From the IMG/VR virus record IMGVR_UViG_3300020419_000038, positions 1 to 38,253 of that record: a stretch of DNA of 38,253 nt; one strand, written 5' to 3'. Shown piece after piece: positions 24,925 through 32,228 of the stretch (its first letter is position 1; each line of letters starts with the position of its first letter). The translations under genes were made by a program, and so were the position numbers. This DNA comes from a virus. The notes beneath the pieces are model-generated. The model saw only the letters and a list, made by a program, of their open reading frames with translations, was not told the origin of the DNA and searched no databases.

Positions 24925-27123
24925 ATGGCTACTATATCTATTGCAGACAACGATGCACGAGTTCAATACACACAAGCTGTAACGGCTAACAGTACAACTC
25001 TTACGATTGATTTTCCATTCTTTGATTTGGACGACATGAAGGTTATTGTTACAACCAGTGCAGGAGTTGACACAACTTTATCAAGAGGTTCTGGAACAGG
25101 CACATTTGCAGTTTCAGGAACATCGGTTGATGATGGTTATTCAGGTGGCTCAATTACATTGGGTGACAGTTATGACAACACTCATACATACACTATCTAT
25201 CGAGATATAACAGCTGCTAGAACTACTGACTTTGCTACGTCTGGTCCTTTTAACATATCATCATTAAACACAGAGTTAGATAAGATATATGCGATTATTC
25301 AACAGATAGAAACTGAGAACAACAGAGCATTAACTCTTCCAAATTCAGATGCAACTGCAAGTATAATATTACCACCTAAAGCATCTCGCCTTAATAAGTA
25401 CTTGGCTTTCCATGAAACTACTGGACTAGCAGTGGTGGGGGGAAATGTTGCCGATACTGGTACTGTTGCTGGTCAGTCTGCTAACATATCAACTCTTGCA
25501 GGAATTAATGCAAATATCACAACAGTCGCAGGAATTTCCTCTAATGTAACAACAGTTGCTGGAATAAGTTCTAATGTTACGACAGTAGCTGGAATACAAG
25601 CTAACGTTACCACAGTTGCAGGAGCAAATAGTAATGTTACGACTGTGGCAAATAACATTGCTAGTGTTAATACAGTTGCAACAGATATTGCTAAAGTAAT
25701 TGTAGTAGCAAACGATTTAAATGAAGCTGTATCAGAGATAGAAACAGCTGCTCTTGATCTTCAGGAAACAACATCTGAAATTGACGTTGTTGCAAACAAT
25801 ATAGCAAATGTTAATACTGTTGGTGGCATATCTGGTAATGTTACAACAGTCGCAGGAATACAAGCTAATGTTACAACACTTGCAACAGGAACTACAGGAG
25901 GTAATGCAAACCTTACGCAGATTAATGCAGTTGCAGGTAATTTAACAAACGTCAATGCAGTAGCAACAAATGCAACAAACATAAACGCAGTAAATAGTAA
26001 TTCAAGTAACATCAATATAGTAGCTGGAGATACAACAGAAATTAATGCAGTCGCAGGTAATGCTACTAACATTAATGCTGTAGCAACTAACGCAACAAAT
26101 ATTAACAACCTAAATGCAAGTGGTGTAATAGCAAATATTTCTACTGTTGGTGGTATATCTTCTAACGTGACAACAGTAGCTGGAATACACGGCAATGTCA
26201 CAACAGTAGCTGGAATAGCTTCCGATGTAACAGCAGTCGCTAATGATGCAACAGACATTGGTGCAGTAGCTGGAAAAGCCACAGAGATTGGAAGGTTAGG
26301 AACAACAGATGCAGTAGCAGATATGGCTCTACTCGGAGTTCAAGCAGTAGTAGATGATATGGCTATACTTGGTGCATCAGGAGTTGTAGGTCATATAGCG
26401 ACAGTTTCAGGAATTTCTAGTAATGTTACAACAGTAGCTGGGATACAAGCCAATGTTACAACAGTAGCTGGTATTAGCTCAAATGTATCTACTGTTGCTG
26501 GAATATCCTCTAATGTAACAACAGTAGCTGGTGACAGTACTGAGATAACTGCCGTAGCAGGTAATTCAACTAACATTAATGCAGTAGCTGGAAATGCGAC
26601 TAATATTAATGCAGTTGCAAGTAACTCTACTAATATCAATGCAGTAAATAGTAATGCTACTAATATTAATTCGGTTGCAGGATCTATATCAAATGTAAAT
26701 ACAGTTAGTGGAGCAATATCAAATGTTAATACAGTTGCTTCAAACTTAAGTTCTATTAATGATTTTGCCGATAAATATAGAATAGGGTCAAGTGATCCAG
26801 GCTCAGCAAATGATGAAGGTGATTTATTTTACAATACATCTACTAATGTTTTAAAGGTCTATACTGGTTCAGCTTGGGAAGCAGGAGTAACGGCAGGAAG
26901 TGGTTTTGCTCCTATTGCTGGTGCTAACTTTACTGGTGCTGTTGACGTCAATAACACATTAACTGCCAACACAATAGCATTAGATAATGGCAGTAATGAT
27001 TGGACAGTCACAGTAACAAGTAACAACTTAATATTTTCATATGCTGGTACTGGTAAAATGAAACTAGAATCAAACGGCAATCTTACTGTAACTGGCGACA
27101 TAATAACAGAAGGAACAATATAA
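24925..27123 (+). CDS. tail fibre protein with extended VAG-repeat shaft
   Basis: 732 aa. The N-terminal 150 residues resemble the tail-binding domain of T7-like fibres (TTLTIDFPFFDLDDMKVIV; TSGPFNISSLNTELDKIYAI). Residues about 180-610 are a long array of degenerate 7- and 14-residue repeats (NVTTVAGISS, NATNINAVAG), which should form a thin trimeric beta shaft. A short C-terminal region (SDPGSANDEGDLFYNTSTNVLKV and after) looks like a tail-fibre domain. It probably reaches the receptor together with the next two proteins. A minus-strand copy of CCCCACCAYTRY lies inside at 25429-25440. Confidence 0.9.
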   Translation: MATISIADNDARVQYTQAVTANSTTLTIDFPFFDLDDMKVIVTTSAGVDTTLSRGSGTGTFAVSGTSVDDGYSGGSITLGDSYDNTHTYTIYRDITAARTTDFATSGPFNISSLNTELDKIYAIIQQIETENNRALTLPNSDATASIILPPKASRLNKYLAFHETTGLAVVGGNVADTGTVAGQSANISTLAGINANITTVAGISSNVTTVAGISSNVTTVAGIQANVTTVAGANSNVTTVANNIASVNTVATDIAKVIVVANDLNEAVSEIETAALDLQETTSEIDVVANNIANVNTVGGISGNVTTVAGIQANVTTLATGTTGGNANLTQINAVAGNLTNVNAVATNATNINAVNSNSSNINIVAGDTTEINAVAGNATNINAVATNATNINNLNASGVIANISTVGGISSNVTTVAGIHGNVTTVAGIASDVTAVANDATDIGAVAGKATEIGRLGTTDAVADMALLGVQAVVDDMAILGASGVVGHIATVSGISSNVTTVAGIQANVTTVAGISSNVSTVAGISSNVTTVAGDSTEITAVAGNSTNINAVAGNATNINAVASNSTNINAVNSNATNINSVAGSISNVNTVSGAISNVNTVASNLSSINDFADKYRIGSSDPGSANDEGDLFYNTSTNVLKVYTGSAWEAGVTAGSGFAPIAGANFTGAVDVNNTLTANTIALDNGSNDWTVTVTSNNLIFSYAGTGKMKLESNGNLTVTGDIITEGTI
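25480..26765 (+). repeat. degenerate tandem repeats in the fibre shaft
   Basis: Blocks of about 21 and 42 bases built on the coding units for NVTTVAGI and NINAVAGN are repeated several dozen times with synonymous drift. They keep parts of the minus strand open, giving spurious long frames there. Unit-number change by recombination is possible. Confidence 0.85.
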
Positions 27124-27731
27124 TGGCATTTAAAGTAGGTTCAAACGCAATAGATACTGATGACGTAGCAGAAGGTTCAAACCAATATTACACAAATGCA
27201 AGAGCTGATGGAAGAATAACAGCAGCAGATACAGATGCACTAAGTGAAGGATCAAGTAATTTATATTACACAAATGCTAGGGCGCAAAGTGTTTCAATAA
27301 ATAATGTTAGCGAAGATAGCACTCCTCAACTTGGAGGTGCATTAGATGTAAACGGAAACAATATCTCATCTACATCAAATAACAATGTTGTAATTGACCC
27401 AAATGGTAATGGTCTTATCCAACTAAATGCTTCTACTACAATACAAGATGGTTCACATAATTTTGATATAGCAAGTCACGATGGAACAAATGGATTACTA
27501 TTAGGTGGCACTCTTGTTACTTCAAGTGCAACCGAAATAAATAAATTAGATGGCTATACTGGTAGTGCAACTGACTTACAAAAGATAGCTGATTATACTG
27601 GTACAGCTTCTGAACTTAATGTTTTAGATTTAAATGCTAACGAAATAGTCGGTGTATTTAAAGTAGCGACATCTGTTCCTTCAAGTGCAAGTGATTTTAC
27701 AGGTAATGTAAAAATAATAATGGTGTACTAA
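27123..27731 (+). CDS. tail fibre-associated protein, 202 aa
   Basis: Two copies of a YYTNARA motif (residues about 22-28 and 48-54) followed by GGALDVNGNNISS are typical of phage fibre modules. The C-terminal half contains repeated SATEINKLDGYTGSATDLQKI units. It starts at the ATG overlapping the previous stop and ends against the next gene. Possibly a second fibre subunit or a shaft extension. Confidence 0.75.
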   Translation: MAFKVGSNAIDTDDVAEGSNQYYTNARADGRITAADTDALSEGSSNLYYTNARAQSVSINNVSEDSTPQLGGALDVNGNNISSTSNNNVVIDPNGNGLIQLNASTTIQDGSHNFDIASHDGTNGLLLGGTLVTSSATEINKLDGYTGSATDLQKIADYTGTASELNVLDLNANEIVGVFKVATSVPSSASDFTGNVKIIMVY

Positions 27732-29224
27732 TGGTTCTATCAGTACTTGATGGCTCAACATTAAGAACACCTCATAATATTTATGTATTAGATGGTTCTA
27801 CTGTAAGAAGGGTAAGACAGATAAGAGCATTAGATGGCTCAACATTAAGACACCCATTTACTAAATCAGACTTTTATGATTTTTCTGGTACAGCAAGTAC
27901 ATTAAATCCAGCTACTTCTGAAGTATTTACTTATACTGTAGGCAATGCGACAAATAGTGGAACTCAAACTGTTTATACTGGGTATCAAACTCAACATTCA
28001 AATACTGGAACAAGGTCTGCTACAAATACTTATTCTTGGACAAATAGTGGTAACGACCCTGGTTCTTCAACCTTTGGAAATTCTATGAACAGAGGAAATT
28101 TAAATGCTGGTCAGACGTTTCAGCATAGAATTTTATCTGGAACTATGTACGTTCCAAATGCTACTCCAAGTAATACTGCAACCTTTCGTATGAACGCTAC
28201 ATTCCGACATTATCGTAGTAGCGGTGTTCCATCTGGTCAGCAATGGGGAAACTCTGCTCTATTTACTGGTGCTAATTTAGCAACTAATACAAGCTGTAAT
28301 TGGTTCACAGCACCAACAACTTACAGCGGACATCATTATACATTTCAAGGTGCTACTGGAAGTTCAGGAGTTTGTAATGGTGGTTATGCTTATGATTGGA
28401 CAAACTATGGATATTCATTAAGTGGTTATTATCCAGCAGTTTTAACAGGTTCACACGGAACAATAACTTTGCCTTCTTCAATCAATTATGCCAATGCTGG
28501 TTTTCAGTGGTATGCTTCTATTCATGCAACAGCTTTTGGTCATTATGGCAGTGCAACAGGAGGTACATCAAACTTTACTGCATATGTAACAGGACAGGAA
28601 TATTATACTTATTATACATATTCAAACAATGTAAGTTCTTCTTCATCAACAGTGAATTTAGGTGCTTCTTTTTCTGTTAGTGGTAGTGGTTGGAGTGTTG
28701 GTGGTACTGGATTAAGTACAAGTAACTCTTCTAGTACTCATGCTGAAAGTATTCGCTCTTCAATAGCAAGTGCATTACCTAGTGGATGGTCTGTAAGTAG
28801 AAGTAATAATGTTGTAACTGTTACTGCTCCTGCAGCTTCAGGCAATGTTAGTGATATGTCTGTAAGTATATCAAATGGTAGTGGTGTTAATGGTGGAACA
28901 AGTCCATCACCTGGCAATTCATCTACTGTAAGACCATCATCAAATGTAAGTGGCAGTAGTTCAATAGTACAAGGTGTAGGTCAAACTGGTAATCTAACTT
29001 CTGCTACAGTAACAAGTGGTGGTAACTCAACGTCAATTAATCTTGCAAGTGGTGCAAATACAGATACTTCTGGTTCAGCGATTGCAAGTGCAATGAATGG
29101 ATTAGCAGATACTACAGCTACTTATGATAATTCATCAAATAGAATGACAGTTGTTTCAGCTAATGACACATCTGTTTCATTATCAAATGCAAACACATTG
29201 AGTGTATCGAAAGTGAGTTTATAA
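27731..29224 (+). CDS. putative receptor-binding fibre protein, 497 aa
   Basis: The N-terminus has three copies of a LDGSTLR-like unit (about 6-12, 20-26, 34-40), which may attach it to the preceding fibre. The rest is Ser/Thr/Gly/Asn-rich with many aromatic residues (TYSGHHYTFQGATGSSG; FTAYVTGQEYYTYYTY), as in distal adhesin domains. It is the last and most repetitive fibre gene, hence a candidate host-range determinant. Function inferred from order and composition. Confidence 0.65.
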   Translation: MVLSVLDGSTLRTPHNIYVLDGSTVRRVRQIRALDGSTLRHPFTKSDFYDFSGTASTLNPATSEVFTYTVGNATNSGTQTVYTGYQTQHSNTGTRSATNTYSWTNSGNDPGSSTFGNSMNRGNLNAGQTFQHRILSGTMYVPNATPSNTATFRMNATFRHYRSSGVPSGQQWGNSALFTGANLATNTSCNWFTAPTTYSGHHYTFQGATGSSGVCNGGYAYDWTNYGYSLSGYYPAVLTGSHGTITLPSSINYANAGFQWYASIHATAFGHYGSATGGTSNFTAYVTGQEYYTYYTYSNNVSSSSSTVNLGASFSVSGSGWSVGGTGLSTSNSSSTHAESIRSSIASALPSGWSVSRSNNVVTVTAPAASGNVSDMSVSISNGSGVNGGTSPSPGNSSTVRPSSNVSGSSSIVQGVGQTGNLTSATVTSGGNSTSINLASGANTDTSGSAIASAMNGLADTTATYDNSSNRMTVVSANDTSVSLSNANTLSVSKVSL

Positions 29225-29433
29225 TGGCAGATTTTAAAAGAAAGTGTGAGTGTGGTAGAGATACAGAAATGTATTATTATTATCAAGCAACAAAGAATGG
29301 TAAAGATAATGGTAAGTTTGATATTTTTAGTGATAAAGTTTTAGACCCAATACCAGATGGATATAATTATGTACCACAAATTTGTAATCCCGGCTGTGAA
29401 AAAAATGTCGGTGATGATGGAATTGTAAGATAG
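29224..29433 (+). CDS. hypothetical Cys-containing protein, 69 aa
   Basis: CEC near the N-terminus (residues 8-10) and CNPGC near the end could bind a metal. Tyr-rich (MYYYYQ). It is coupled to the fibre gene by an overlapping TAATG. No family recognised. Confidence 0.65.
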   Translation: MADFKRKCECGRDTEMYYYYQATKNGKDNGKFDIFSDKVLDPIPDGYNYVPQICNPGCEKNVGDDGIVR

Positions 29434-29450
29434 AAAATTAGGGGTATAAT
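29423..29450 (+). promoter_or_regulatory. candidate sigma70-type promoter for the lysis genes
   Basis: TTGTAA (29423-29428), a 16-base spacer and a perfect TATAAT (29445-29450) overlap the end of the preceding gene and point to the lysis cassette. The ATGTGAAT motif (29507) and a perfect hairpin ATTGGCT/AGCCAAT (29513-29531) with an A5 loop lie between it and the ATG at 29549. Confidence 0.5.
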
Positions 29451-29548
29451 CATACACGGACACTTTGTTTCGACCCTCTGAGAGTCTTTATATCAAGCCG
29501 TTTTTCATGTGAATTGGCTAAAAAAGCCAATAATGCCATAAAATACAG

Positions 29549-30031
29549 ATGGATCCAGTTACGGCATTAGCAACAGCTACAACAGCATTTAACCTTATCA
29601 AAAAAGGTTTCCAAGCAGGGCGAGATGTAGAAGCCATGTATGGAGATATTGGTAAATGGATGGGTGCAGTATCTGATGTTAACCATGCAGAAAAAATGTC
29701 TAAGAACCCTCCTTTATTTAAAAAATTATTTGCAGGATCATCTGTTGAACAAGAAGCAATGGATGCATTTGCTGCTAAAAAAAAAGCAGAGGCCATGGAA
29801 GACGAACTTCGCAGTTGGATAAATATGGTGCATGGTCCTAATGCCTGGAGTGAGCTTCTTAAAATGCAAACGAAAATTAGAAAGCAACGAGCTGAACAAC
29901 TTTATGCTCAAGCTGAGTTTCGTTCAAGAATCTTAAACATCATTGGCATTATTCTTCTTTGCACAATCATTGGAGGAATAGTGATGTGGATTGGATACCT
30001 ATTTTATCTCAAAAGAACAGGAGGATTATAA
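29549..30031 (+). CDS. membrane-anchored protein of the lysis region, 160 aa
   Basis: A mainly helical soluble part (DPVTALATATTAFNLIKKG; a charged helix at about 75-125) is followed by one or two C-terminal membrane helices (about 130-153, IIGIILLCTIIGGIVMWIGY). Proteins of this type frequently precede holins in marine phages (from memory); role unknown. No Shine-Dalgarno is seen; a hairpin stands 17 bases upstream. Confidence 0.7.
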   Translation: MDPVTALATATTAFNLIKKGFQAGRDVEAMYGDIGKWMGAVSDVNHAEKMSKNPPLFKKLFAGSSVEQEAMDAFAAKKKAEAMEDELRSWINMVHGPNAWSELLKMQTKIRKQRAEQLYAQAEFRSRILNIIGIILLCTIIGGIVMWIGYLFYLKRTGGL

Positions 30032-30252
30032 TGGGACCTAGTCCTGAAATTGTAGAAAAATGGAGTCATGCTATTGATAGCTTTAAAGTTATTCCAAGAG
30101 CATTGATACTTTTATATATGTACCTAACCTATACTGTCGTTTTTTGGTATATCGGTTTGGATTCACCATCTTTAGAACAAAGTGGAATGGTGTCAGTATT
30201 GACGTCAGCCCAAGCAGTTGCTCTCGGTTTATTTATGGGAAGGTCGTCATGA
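30031..30252 (+). CDS. small two-TM membrane protein, 73 aa
   Basis: Two hydrophobic helices at about 21-42 (IPRALILLYMYLTYTVVFWY) and 52-70 (GMVSVLTSAQAVALGLF). GGAGG precedes the start, and the stop overlaps the next ATG. Often found with the 3TM holin in marine podoviruses (from memory); it may be a holin partner or pinholin-like protein. Confidence 0.7.
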   Translation: MGPSPEIVEKWSHAIDSFKVIPRALILLYMYLTYTVVFWYIGLDSPSLEQSGMVSVLTSAQAVALGLFMGRSS

Positions 30253-30641
30253 TAGGAACTATACTTTCAGCAGTCTCACCGATTGTTGACAAATTTGTCG
30301 AAGATAAAGATCAAAAAAATAAATTAAAAGCAGAACTTGAACAAAGCATTATTTCTTTAGACTTAGCACAAGCTCAAGCCAACATTGAACAAGCAAAGCA
30401 TAGTTCAATATTTGTTGCAGGAGCTAGACCTGCCATCATGTGGATATGCGCCCTAGGACTAATGTTTCATTTTATATTATTTCCTATTGCTGAATGGATC
30501 ATAACAATTTGGTTTCCAGACTTATTTTTACCAAGCTTAGACACCGAACAAATTCTAGGATTAACAATTTCATTATTAGGATTAGGTGGCATGAGATCAT
30601 GGGAAAAGTCAAAAGGCATAGCTAGGGAGAATATGAAATAA
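30249..30641 (+). CDS. holin of the 3TM family
   Basis: 130 aa. An amphipathic N-terminal region and a charged helix (KNKLKAELEQSIISLDLAQA) precede the family signature: SSIFVAGARPAIMWICALGL, then a second helix with FHFILFPIAEWIITIWFP and a third around QILGLTISLLGLGG with RSWEK after it. It permeabilises the inner membrane to release the lysozyme. The start overlaps the upstream stop (ATGA). Confidence 0.88.
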   Translation: MIGTILSAVSPIVDKFVEDKDQKNKLKAELEQSIISLDLAQAQANIEQAKHSSIFVAGARPAIMWICALGLMFHFILFPIAEWIITIWFPDLFLPSLDTEQILGLTISLLGLGGMRSWEKSKGIARENMK

Positions 30642-30847
30642 TGGACTTAGTACATATCATAGATGGTCTTATTGCTCTGATTGTTATGGGTGGTGGTTGG
30701 TATCTTGGAACACAATCCAGAGAAGTTAAACGTCTGGATATTCTTCTTAATAAGACAAGAGAAGACTATGCAAAAAGAGATGACGTTACTGTGGCAATAA
30801 ACAGATTAGAAGAAAAAATAGACAGAATATTGGAGAGAATGAAATGA
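30641..30847 (+). CDS. small lysis-cassette protein with N-terminal TM and coiled coil
   Basis: 68 aa. One membrane helix (about 4-22, VHIIDGLIALIVMGGGWYLG) is followed by a coiled coil (RLDILLNKTREDYAKRDD; INRLEEKIDRILERM). The shape is that of a spanin-like or accessory protein, but no lipoprotein partner is seen. It overlaps the lysozyme start by four bases. Confidence 0.65.
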   Translation: MDLVHIIDGLIALIVMGGGWYLGTQSREVKRLDILLNKTREDYAKRDDVTVAINRLEEKIDRILERMK

Positions 30848-31251
30848 AAAACTTGGTTGATACAATCAAATTACATGAGGGCTGTGTTCTGACGCCTTAT
30901 GAAGATACTGTAGGGGTTTTAACGATTGGCTACGGACATAACTTAGCCGAAGGCATTGACCAGGAGACAGCTGACTTTATTCTTAGCAGAGACTTAGAGA
31001 AACACTCTCAAGAGCTAGATAAGCATAAACCCTTTTGGAGAGAGCTTCCTGACAATATTCAGATTGTTCTGTTATCTATGCAGTTTAATATGGGTTGGAA
31101 TAGATTTTCCAAGTTCAAGAAGTTTTGGAAAGCCATAGAGGACAATGATGTATTGACTGCTGGAAAGGAAATGCAAAACTCGAAGTGGTGGGGTCAAGTA
31201 AAAACAAGAGGTCCTCATTTAAGAGACATTCTTGTAGGGTCTACAAAATAA
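30844..31251 (+). CDS. endolysin, T4-type lysozyme (GH24)
   Basis: 135 aa. The catalytic triad has T4 lysozyme spacing: Glu12 (LHEG), Asp21 (YEDTVG) and Thr27 (VLTIGYGHN). LLSMQFNMGWNRFSKFKKFW and the Trp-rich end match the family. There is no signal peptide, so release depends on the holin. It cleaves peptidoglycan between MurNAc and GlcNAc. Last gene of the plus-strand late operon. Confidence 0.95.
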   Translation: MKNLVDTIKLHEGCVLTPYEDTVGVLTIGYGHNLAEGIDQETADFILSRDLEKHSQELDKHKPFWRELPDNIQIVLLSMQFNMGWNRFSKFKKFWKAIEDNDVLTAGKEMQNSKWWGQVKTRGPHLRDILVGSTK

Positions 31252-31361
31252 AAAGAGGGACAGTATTAACTAATCCCCCTTCCTACTAGATGTACAATAT
31301 AATTTTAAATAGTATTTAGACCAAATTTTGACCTTTCATAATTTATGAGCTTTCGCTCTGG

Positions 31362-31589
31362 TTAACTGCCATCATTATTGAGACAGAATTTCTTTAGTTT
31401 CATTCTTCTTAACTGTTCAAGTCTTTTCTTTCTAGTGTTTCTATGAAACAAATCCCATTCACCTCTGTTTATTGAATCCATCATCTGTGGAATGTCTCCA
31501 ATAGATGTTGATTGGTAGACAAGAGTTTCTCTTGGGTAGTATTTTCCGTACTTGTCATACTCTTCTGCTTGGGGATCATCTTTGAACAT
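31362..31589 (-). CDS. hypothetical protein, 75 aa
   Basis: Polar N-terminus (MFKDDPQAEEYDKYGKYYPR), a middle SIGDIPQMMDSINRGEWDLF and a basic end (RKKRLEQLRRMKLKKF). It lies convergent to the lysis genes and inside the late transcript before its terminator, so late transcription would be antisense to it. A TATAAT lies on the minus strand at 31626-31631 without an obvious -35. It may be expressed in the prophage state. Confidence 0.55.
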   Translation of the reverse strand: MFKDDPQAEEYDKYGKYYPRETLVYQSTSIGDIPQMMDSINRGEWDLFHRNTRKKRLEQLRRMKLKKFCLNNDGS

Positions 31590-31638
31590 TGTGAATACTC
31601 TTTTCTTAATAAAATGTTATATATAATTATAGCACCTC

Positions 31639-31676
31639 GAAAGGCTTCTCCCCCTCGGAGAAGTCTTTCTTTTTTT
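31639..31676 (+). terminator. strong rho-independent terminator of the late operon
   Basis: A 13-bp stem (31639-31651 with 31657-31669, one G-U) with loop CCCTC is followed by seven T. It ends rightward late transcription before attP. Confidence 0.95.
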
Positions 31677-31679
31677 ATA

Positions 31680-31988
31680 CTTTGTCATAACTTTGTCACA
31701 AGATACCTACATAACGCAATGTGAATAGTACTATTGTGAAAGAAATGCTTAGATACTGATACATTGCTTGACTCGGCAGTGGTGGGGATGAAGAGGCTCT
31801 AAGTGTTGCATCGGCTACGTTTGGAGCCTTTTCTGATTTGGAGCGGGCGAAGAGATTCGAACTCTCGACCCTAACCTTGGCAAGGTTACAGTCCCCTCAG
31901 TTAAACTATTGTAATTGTTATAATAAGTCCTAGGCATTTCGGTACTTTGTCAGAAGTTTGTCAATCGTCCTTTTTTAGGAGTTTGTCC
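31680..31988. other. phage attachment site attP with arm-type sites
   Basis: The core (31839-31888) is the 3' part of a tRNA-Gly on the minus strand: anticodon arm TAACC-TTGCCAA-GGTTA (anticodon GCC), T arm with TTCGAAT, acceptor strand CGCCCGC and TCCA. The matching 5' acceptor GCGGGCG is missing, so the gene is not functional; on integration it would restore the host tRNA. Direct repeats CTTTGTCA at 31680 and 31691, and CTTTGTCA/GTTTGTCA at 31945 and 31956, are both spaced 11 bp, with a further GTTTGTCC at 31981. They flank the core as expected for integrase arm sites. The integrase gene lies about 1.1 kb away. Confidence 0.9.
31718..31787. other. motif cluster inside the attP left arm
   Basis: ATGTGAATAG overlaps a perfect 12-bp palindrome AATAGTACTATT (31724-31735), and a minus-strand CCCCACCACTGC follows at 31776-31787. 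Both motifs recur at other gene boundaries. They may be protein sites for excision or for promoter control. Confidence 0.4.
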
Positions 31989-32134
31989 AGACCATTAATT
32001 ATTGGCTTTTTAAAATCATAAAAAGTATCTTTAACAATCCATGGTTTTTTGGGTTTATTGTTTTTAGGAGCCGTTTGTCTAGTCTTTTTTTCCTTTTTAG
32101 AAGGAGTATGTTTTGCACCTATAAGTTTAGCCAT
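31961..32134 (-). CDS. hypothetical basic 57-aa protein
   Basis: Starts five bases after GGAGG. The first 30 residues are Lys-rich (KHTPSKKEKKTRQTAPKNNK), followed by PWIVKDTFYDFKKPIING. The CCCCACCATTGT motif overlaps its ribosome site (32143-32154), and its 3' end lies over the right-arm integrase sites of attP. It could be a DNA-binding accessory of integration; that is inference. Confidence 0.6.
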   Translation of the reverse strand: MAKLIGAKHTPSKKEKKTRQTAPKNNKPKKPWIVKDTFYDFKKPIINGLDKLLKKDD

Positions 32135-32228
32135 TTAAACCTCCCCACCATTGTCGTTGTCGGCATTAATATTGCATAAATAAGATGTGCTTAACTGCCA
32201 CCACAAAGTAGAGGATAGGCATTAAGCA

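Noticed and set aside
25761-26282. Long minus-strand frames opposite the fibre repeats
   Set aside because: They are by-products of the repeated codons on the plus strand (Ala/Thr/Val repeats) and have no ribosome sites.
25480-26765. CRISPR-like array
   Set aside because: Repeats are degenerate, in frame, without unique spacers, and encode a fibre shaft.
31793-31833. Second terminator AGGCTC/GAGCCT followed by TTTT
   Set aside because: The loop is long (about 25 bases) and the T-run short; it lies between attP arm and core, so it was not called.
31839-31908. Functional tRNA-Gly gene
   Set aside because: The 5' acceptor strand complementary to CGCCCGC is missing and the D arm is only weakly suggested; the flanking arm repeats and integrase make an attP remnant the better explanation.
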